Positions 7,193 to 11,385 of a DNA stretch of 11,385 nt are shown here, in pieces. Within the stretch, counting starts at the first letter, position 1, and each line of letters opens with the position of its first letter. This DNA is from Clostridia bacterium (lineage in GTDB: Bacteria; Bacillota; Clostridia; Oscillospirales; UBA644): the NCBI GenBank assembly GCA_014872655.1, contig WHHJ01000057.1, positions 1 through 11,385 on the forward strand, read 5' to 3'. The translations under genes and the position numbers were made by a program. A model generated the notes under the pieces. That model was given only the letters and a program-made list of their open reading frames with translations, searched no databases and was not told the origin of the DNA.

Positions 7193-7221
7193 AGTATACC
7201 ATATCCACGGTTAAAAGTCAA
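7193..7221 (-). promoter_or_regulatory. Sigma-A-type promoter
   Basis: The minus strand reads TTGACT (7216-7221), a 17-nt spacer, then TATACT (7193-7198), each one base from consensus. Predicted start is near 7186, followed closely by AAAGGAG. It is the best promoter pattern between the phage-type cluster and the zinc-ribbon gene and must drive either the candidate small RNA or the zinc-ribbon gene with a leader of about 330 nt. Confidence 0.65.
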
Positions 7222-7543
7222 TTCCTTCCATCTCATCTGCGCCCAGTACCGCCCGAGCTCTTTCGGCATGCCCCGACACAAGAAACGCTGTCTCGTCTGT
7301 TTTTTCTCAAAAATACAATTTCCTCATCACAACCACACCAAACAGATATCCTCTGCCACCCCCTAAATCAACATTCCTCCGTCACCCACCGCGCACAACA
7401 ACCCTCTCCGCCTGCCTCGAAATTCCACCGCCGCCACGACCCTTTCAGACACGCTTTTTCAAACAAAAATGATTCTCGTCCCGACGCAAAATATCCCGCA
7501 GAGCAAAAACACAGGCCGTATCCTCCACATTTTCGATACACAC
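7222..7543. other. Non-coding interval, nothing recognised
   Basis: About 320 bases between the promoter at 7193-7221 and the terminator at 7544-7582. A 79-codon minus-strand frame (7368-7607) passes through the terminator and has no usable ribosome binding site, so I do not accept it. No repeat array, tRNA or insertion-sequence end was seen. CCGTATC, part of the downstream terminator arm, recurs at 7517-7522 as CCGTAT, probably by chance. Confidence 0.5.
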
Positions 7544-7582
7544 AAAAAAAACAGATACGGCATTCACCGTATCTGTTTTTTT
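7544..7582 (-). terminator. Strong bidirectional intrinsic terminator of the phage-type cluster
   Basis: CAGATACGG (7552-7560) and CCGTATCTG (7567-7575) pair perfectly around a 6-nt loop. They are flanked by eight A (7544-7551) and seven T (7576-7582), so either strand gives a stem plus U tail. It begins 21 nt past the stop of the 319-aa gene, so the structural gene run ends here. Confidence 0.95.
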
Positions 7583-7603
7583 GTAAACAAAATTCTAACC
7601 AGA

Positions 7604-8563
7604 TCAAGGCTGATACTGCTCGCTGGTGTAAACCAGTTTGCGCAGCGCTTCTGCCCCCTGCGCTGTCAAATAACCGTTTGCGACCTCGCTGTTCAAAAAC
7701 GCATGTAGTGCCTCCACATTTCCGCCGCTAAATACCGCCTTGGCGTCAAAATATAACTGAATATATTCCTCTTGCGAGAGCGGATTTTCCGCCTTTCCAT
7801 TTTGTGCCTGAGCCTCGGCCAGTTTGGCCTGTGCCTCCTGCTGTGCAAGGCTGACGATGCGCTGTTCGGTCTGATTATACTGCCGCACCTGCTCGTCAAA
7901 CTCCTGCTGCCGCTGCGCGTCCTCGATCGCGTCCCGGTCATACTGGTAAGCAAAATCACGATCTGCTAAAAACCGATCCAGATACGTTTGGTACAGCGCC
8001 GCATCCCGATCGGAAAGATCACTGTATTTGCCGTACGCATAAGAACGGTCATTCTGCCAATCCGACACACTGTCACGATATCGGCCGTACGCCGTATCGT
8101 CCAGCTGCGTTAAGGCAGAAAGCTGATCATACCCATCCGTCACCGCGTCACGATACCTCTCATAAGCGCGCTGTTCCAACTGCGGAACAACCGCAGCAAG
8201 CTGCTGCATATATGCATTATACTGCTGCTGTCCGGCCGTCTGCGCATAAGAAGAGCCATATCCGCCCGTCAGCGCGGCGGCCTGTCCCATGGTATCTTTC
8301 ATCGCCGTACGCCCCGCCTGCGTATACAGTTGTTCGTACCGGCGATACAATTCATCCGAAGCCGCGTCATAAGAAAACGCATCCCGGTTTAAAATCCGGT
8401 CCAAGGCCTGCCGGATACTCTCCTGATAAGCCGAAGTATACCCCTGCGGCTTTGCCTGCTCGGCAGCCGCCAGCTCCGACGCTGCCGCTGTCACTTCTTC
8501 CGAAGGACGGTAATCGTCTGCAGTGCCGTAAGAAGTGCGGGGTTTTTTATTGGTCGTACTCAC
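7604..8563 (-). CDS. Phage-type structural protein with Tyr/Arg/Asp repeats (possible ejection or tail-tip protein)
   Basis: 319-aa protein with no predicted signal peptide. Residues 20-40 are Ala/Glu-rich helix. About 85-118 hold a Gly/Ala-rich block (DTMGQAAALTGGYGSSYA, then GQQQYNAYMQQL). A 25-residue imperfect tandem repeat follows, with AYERYRDAVTD at 133-143 and AYGRYRDSVSD at 158-168 and a looser continuation to about 210. Residues 212-258 form a Gln/Ala/Glu helix likely to be coiled coil, and 262-312 a small helical end. I recall similar proteins near the end of structural modules in Clostridia prophages, but none with a proven role. Position after the head-completion genes and the Gly/Ala helix make a DNA-ejection or internal virion role conceivable; this is inference. 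GTG start at 8563, with AAAGGAG about 10 nt before it, overlapping the previous stop as GTGA. Last gene before the terminator. Confidence 0.75.
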   Translation of the reverse strand: MSTTNKKPRTSYGTADDYRPSEEVTAAASELAAAEQAKPQGYTSAYQESIRQALDRILNRDAFSYDAASDELYRRYEQLYTQAGRTAMKDTMGQAAALTGGYGSSYAQTAGQQQYNAYMQQLAAVVPQLEQRAYERYRDAVTDGYDQLSALTQLDDTAYGRYRDSVSDWQNDRSYAYGKYSDLSDRDAALYQTYLDRFLADRDFAYQYDRDAIEDAQRQQEFDEQVRQYNQTEQRIVSLAQQEAQAKLAEAQAQNGKAENPLSQEEYIQLYFDAKAVFSGGNVEALHAFLNSEVANGYLTAQGAEALRKLVYTSEQYQP

Positions 8564-8760
8564 TGCTTGGTTTCTCCTTTCATCTGTCGGATCGCTTCAA
8601 GGGCTTCCCCGGTCAGGTTATCCGTATCAATATGGGCAAAAAGATACCGCAGCGTTTCATCCAGCCGAAACAGATACCGCCCGATTCCGGCCAACTGCTG
8701 CTCCGGCGTTGCGCGGCCGGACCGAATCTCTTCCGGCAGCCGCAAATCAAATCCTGCCAT
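8560..8760 (-). CDS. Small helical phage-type protein
   Basis: 66 aa, reading LPEEIRSGRATPEQQLAGI and then a Tyr/Leu/Arg-rich helix (YLFRLDETLRYLFAHID), ending NLTGEALEAIRQMKG. The helix has heptad-like spacing and probably oligomerises. Start ATG at 8760 follows AGGAGG with 6-8 nt spacing. Its stop overlaps the GTG of the 319-aa gene by 4 nt, and it begins 11 nt after the 634-aa gene. Proteins of this length and pattern occur between structural genes of Gram-positive phages, without an assigned role that I know of. That it is a real gene is well supported by context; function is unknown. Confidence 0.8.
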   Translation of the reverse strand: MAGFDLRLPEEIRSGRATPEQQLAGIGRYLFRLDETLRYLFAHIDTDNLTGEALEAIRQMKGETKQ

Positions 8761-8771
8761 TTTTCAACCTC

Positions 8772-10676
8772 CTACAACAACGTGTGAGCCGCGTCCGACA
8801 ACGGTTCGTATTCCACATCAATGCCGTAAATCAGCCCGCTGCCCGTTCCCGTAAACTTCAGACAAAACCGCTGGCAGCGCAAAATCGGGATCGGTTTGCG
8901 GACAAGCTGCTTGCCCTCGCCGCGAATCCGGCAAAGCGGCACAAAATCGCCGCCGTCCGCCCGCAGCCAGATTTGGCATTCCGCATCCAGCTCCAACTGT
9001 ACCCGAGGCAAAATCCGCACCGCAGCCTTTTGCTGGGTTTGCTCAAACCCAAAGTCTCCGGTCACACACGACCACTCAAACGGCTCTTCCCACGATTCAT
9101 TTCCCGGCGTATCCGGTTCTCCCGCGTCCGGACAAAGTCCGTAAACCTTGCCGTTCACCAGCGCAAACGCCTGGCGCGGAGAAGAAACCATCCAACGCGC
9201 GTCCGCCTCATCCTCTACCGTAAACAAACCGCGAGCCGTGTCCAAACACATCATCCGCCGCCCCGTTTCAAACGTGGCACAAAAATAATATTTTTGTCCG
9301 CACGCCGCTGCACATACCTGCTCAAACGGCTCGTAATCGAGTGCCTGCGAAACCCTTTGCGGCAGTGCGCCGTCATAGGCATAAATCCCGTCGTACCCCT
9401 TATAATACAGCGCTCCGTTTAAAACCACCACAGACGCCGCGCATCCGACAGCCAGACCGCGGCACGGCACCGTCACCAGCTGAAATTGAGACGGAACCAA
9501 TCCCAGCATCTTGTAAAGCCCGTTTTCTTTGAAAAAAATCGGACACCCGCCGTAAACGGCAGCGCCCGTAAAATCGCCGTCAGAGCCCACCGTCATCGCA
9601 AAACTGTCCATGCTGGTTCCCTCAAACTTCCGCCACGAAGCAGGATCTCCAAGCGCACAGGCATAAATTTCATGCTGCGCACTGCTGCACCCCCACAGCC
9701 GGTTCCCGCACTCCACCACAAAGTCCATCTCAGGAATGATGTTGCACAGATTCGGCGCCATCCGAAAAACGGTCACGGTCTTGCCGTCCAGTTCATAATC
9801 CCATAAGCCGCCGGCGTCGGTGATTTCCTTTACAAAACGAGCAGAACTCAGATAGATACTGTTGACGGTCATCACCAGATAATGCTCAGTAAATGTATCC
9901 AGCTGCTCCGATCCCCTTTTGATCACCGTACTTTCACCGAACGCAAGAGCCTCGATCTCCTCGACGCTCTCCTTCTCAGGGTCCGCCGCTGTCAACGTCA
10001 GCGTCTGCCCCTCTTCAAACATCGAAAAATCCGTTTTTCCGCTGTGAAACCGATCCGAAAAACGCAGATACACATCATCCTTTTCTTTCCACTCCTGCGC
10101 CTTGGCGTCATACTCATAAAACGTGACCTGGCCGTCCAGGGTCTGTTCCAGCAAAACCTTCTCGTGTTCTTCTTTCGAAAAAGTCAACGCCAGCAACTGA
10201 TTGTTGCGGTCGCAGAAAAAGCAGTAATACTGAGTAGAGTTATTAAAACAAAACAGGCGCCGCAGCGAAGCATCCTGCGTATTGTAGGCCACCGCGTCCG
10301 GAAAGATCACCACCCACGCGCCCATGCCAACCATCTTTTTTTCCGTGCGGGAAAGACGAATCGGCTCTTCGGAAACACAGACCGGCTGTGTTTGGTATAG
10401 CAAATACGCGTCTCCGTCCGCATCCTGCTGCAAGCCGGCCACCGTATACAGTCCGTCCCGGTAGAGCATGCCGTACACGGTCTGCACGCCAGCCGCCGCC
10501 AGATCGTGTTCGATGCGGCGCGGACGCCGCGGCGCGGCGCACGGAAAATAATCTGCCGTCATGTTTTTCATCTGCACAAATTCGTTTTCCGCCGCAGAAG
10601 CCGACGTCTGATATCCGCCAAAAACCGATACGCCCGTCACCGACCGCGGCAAATCGTTTAATCCCGGAAGAATCAT
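8772..10676 (-). CDS. Phage-type beta-rich structural protein (possible head-to-tail stabiliser or tail protein)
   Basis: 634 aa. The N-terminus has an FGGYQTS motif and MKNMTADYFPCAAPR (36-50), a pattern I associate with a family of Clostridia phage structural proteins. Then follow many short beta-strand repeats suggesting a propeller: LYRDGLYTVAGL, NRLWGCSSAQHEIYACALGDPASW (split around 325-348), VGSDGDFTGAAVYGGCPIFF (363-382) and LNGALYYKGYDGIYAYDGALP (419-439). The Asp/Gly/Trp/Tyr turns fit. The C-terminus (about 530-625) looks like a separate beta domain. There are 22 cysteines, many for an external virion protein. I set the start at 10676 (ATGA overlap with the upstream stop, GGGGTGG just before it) rather than an ATG 87 nt further upstream. 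The location after a connector-like gene resembles P22 gene 10 following gene 4; homology is not shown. Confidence 0.75.
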   Translation of the reverse strand: MILPGLNDLPRSVTGVSVFGGYQTSASAAENEFVQMKNMTADYFPCAAPRRPRRIEHDLAAAGVQTVYGMLYRDGLYTVAGLQQDADGDAYLLYQTQPVCVSEEPIRLSRTEKKMVGMGAWVVIFPDAVAYNTQDASLRRLFCFNNSTQYYCFFCDRNNQLLALTFSKEEHEKVLLEQTLDGQVTFYEYDAKAQEWKEKDDVYLRFSDRFHSGKTDFSMFEEGQTLTLTAADPEKESVEEIEALAFGESTVIKRGSEQLDTFTEHYLVMTVNSIYLSSARFVKEITDAGGLWDYELDGKTVTVFRMAPNLCNIIPEMDFVVECGNRLWGCSSAQHEIYACALGDPASWRKFEGTSMDSFAMTVGSDGDFTGAAVYGGCPIFFKENGLYKMLGLVPSQFQLVTVPCRGLAVGCAASVVVLNGALYYKGYDGIYAYDGALPQRVSQALDYEPFEQVCAAACGQKYYFCATFETGRRMMCLDTARGLFTVEDEADARWMVSSPRQAFALVNGKVYGLCPDAGEPDTPGNESWEEPFEWSCVTGDFGFEQTQQKAAVRILPRVQLELDAECQIWLRADGGDFVPLCRIRGEGKQLVRKPIPILRCQRFCLKFTGTGSGLIYGIDVEYEPLSDAAHTLL

Positions 10677-11071
10677 TCGTCCCACCCCGCAAGCCGAATG
10701 GCTGTCGCCTCTTTCTTCGGCAGATACCGACTGTTGATAAAATCGGCCAGTTTTTGATACCAACTCTCAAATAAAATCCGCTCGTTATTGTAACGCGCAA
10801 TATCGCCGTTGGCAAAATCAATCTGTGCGCACAGCCAATGCACATACATCGCCTCAAACAGACGGTCGGCTTTTAAATCCGTCACCGCTTCACTCTCCGC
10901 ATCATACTCCAACTGCTCCGGCCGATATACCAAACAGTTTTCGTGCCGCTTAAACAGTTGTTCGTTGATCTGCTGATCCAGCGCAGACAACCACTGCAAT
11001 TTCTGCTCTTCCGAACAGTTGTTTCCACCCCGCAAAATGTCCGCGCGGGTAATGGCTTCCGAAACCGTCAT
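10673..11071 (-). CDS. Probable phage head-completion/connector protein
   Basis: 132-aa mostly helical protein starting MTVSEAITRADILRGGNN, with a middle helix rich in Trp/Leu/Gln and an end with RYNNERILFESWYQKLADF (about 93-111). Size, helical content and position between the 67-aa gene and the large structural gene match the head-tail connector or adaptor slot of tailed phages (gp4 of P22, gp6/gp15-like proteins in others). Start ATG at 11071 is preceded by AAGGGAAAG. A longer 197-aa frame from 11266 exists, but its first 65 residues are the Arg/Gly-rich shadow of the 67-aa gene and are rejected. The stop overlaps the 634-aa gene's ATG by 4 nt. Function is inferred from position. Confidence 0.7.
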   Translation of the reverse strand: MTVSEAITRADILRGGNNCSEEQKLQWLSALDQQINEQLFKRHENCLVYRPEQLEYDAESEAVTDLKADRLFEAMYVHWLCAQIDFANGDIARYNNERILFESWYQKLADFINSRYLPKKEATAIRLAGWDE

Positions 11072-11106
11072 CGGTCTTTCCCTTCTTTCTTTGGATGTTG
11101 CCGACG

Positions 11107-11310
11107 TCAGGCCAGACGCATCCGGCCGCTCTTGGCCGCATTTTCCGCTCGGACGGCAAACATGTTTTCTACCACTGCCGCCACGTCGGCGTCTACCTGG
11201 ACCTGAACGCCCTTTTGAATGAGCATGCTTTTTCCGTTCACGCTCACAAACTGCGTGTCTCCGCATCCGTCCCGCGGGATCAGAATACTTTTTTGTTTTT
11301 TCTTGTCCAT
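11107..11310 (-). CDS. Small phage-type protein following the (unseen) capsid region
   Basis: 67 aa: a Lys-rich start, IPRDGCGDTQFVSVNGKSML (about 11-30), then an IQKGVQVQVDADVAAVVENM stretch and a basic C-terminus. It looks like a small beta-hairpin plus helix. Short proteins with a VNGK...I..G..V.V..DVA pattern sit between capsid and connector genes in many Gram-positive prophages; I know no assigned function. Start ATG at 11310 has AAAGGAG about 9 nt upstream, inside the end of the preceding frame, so coupling is likely. Confidence 0.75.
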   Translation of the reverse strand: MDKKKQKSILIPRDGCGDTQFVSVNGKSMLIQKGVQVQVDADVAAVVENMFAVRAENAAKSGRMRLA

Positions 11311-11314
11311 GATA

Positions 11315-11385
11315 TCATTCTCCTTTTTTCTTTGCCGGACGCGTCTTGGATCCGGTTTCGGCGCATGCCGGGCCCGGGTTGGACC
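11315..11385 (-). CDS. C-terminal tail of an upstream gene (partial)
   Basis: The minus-strand frame ending in TGA at 11315-11317 stays open to the window edge and encodes 22 residues ending TRPAKKKGE. The lysine-rich end and the 4-nt gap to the next start fit the end of a real gene in the cluster, perhaps the capsid or another head gene. Two other frames are also open here, so the reading is only moderately supported and no function can be given. Confidence 0.45.
   Translation of the reverse strand, partial: SNPGPACAETGSKTRPAKKKGE

Noticed and set aside
8535..9422. 295-codon plus-strand open frame
   Set aside because: Antisense to three overlapping phage-type genes with good start signals; composition is Arg/Pro/Gln-rich, as expected of a shadow frame.
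11072..11266. N-terminal 65-residue extension of the connector-like protein
   Set aside because: Arg/Gly/Lys-rich, overlaps the 67-aa gene in another frame, and the internal ATG at 11071 has a better ribosome site.
1..11385. CRISPR arrays, tRNA/rRNA genes, insertion sequences
   Set aside because: No regularly spaced repeats, no tRNA-like clover sequence with CCA end, no rRNA conserved segments and no transposase reading frame were seen on either strand.

Overview
The window suggests a Gram-positive anaerobe of the class Clostridia (Bacillota), probably gut-associated. This is inferred from the AAGGAG/AGGAGG ribosome binding sites, tight ATGA/GTGA gene overlaps, the type of two-component/ABC cassette and the style of the phage-like genes. 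No rRNA, tRNA or single-copy marker is present, so the placement is tentative. Every gene I accept is on the minus strand, so the biological reading order runs from the right edge to the left edge.

Right block (11385 to about 7604, GC-rich): a compact run of phage-type structural genes. In transcription order it holds the tail end of an unseen gene, a 67-aa protein, a 132-aa probable head-completion/connector protein, a 634-aa beta-rich structural protein, a 66-aa helical protein and a 319-aa Tyr/Gln/Ala-rich repeat protein. It closes at a near-perfect bidirectional terminator (7544-7582). No tail tube, tape measure, lysis, integrase or repressor gene lies between the last structural gene and the terminator. 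The order recalls the head-to-short-tail genes of P22-like podoviruses, or a reduced prophage-derived cassette.

Middle block (7543 to 5286): about 690 bases without a confident gene. It contains a very good sigma-A-type promoter (7193-7221) and a hairpin about 200 nt downstream (6982-7033), so it may encode a small RNA or a long regulated leader. Then comes a 522-aa membrane protein with an N-terminal zinc ribbon, one transmembrane helix, a Pro/Glu/Thr-rich stalk, an unassigned beta-rich domain and a C-terminal SH3b domain. A bidirectional terminator (5109-5163) follows it.

Left block (5100 to 4, visibly more AT-rich): a four-gene operon of OmpR-type response regulator, HisKA sensor kinase, ABC ATPase and FtsX-type permease. 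It is driven by a near-consensus promoter (5048-5076). The roughly 240-nt leader carries a 24-codon leader ORF with its own good ribosome binding site and a 17-bp perfect inverted repeat just before the regulator gene. The likely logic is that the kinase senses an envelope-active compound, the regulator adjusts expression, and the ATPase/permease pair removes the compound or relieves it at the membrane. The composition step near 5.2 kb suggests this cassette was acquired separately from its right-hand neighbours.
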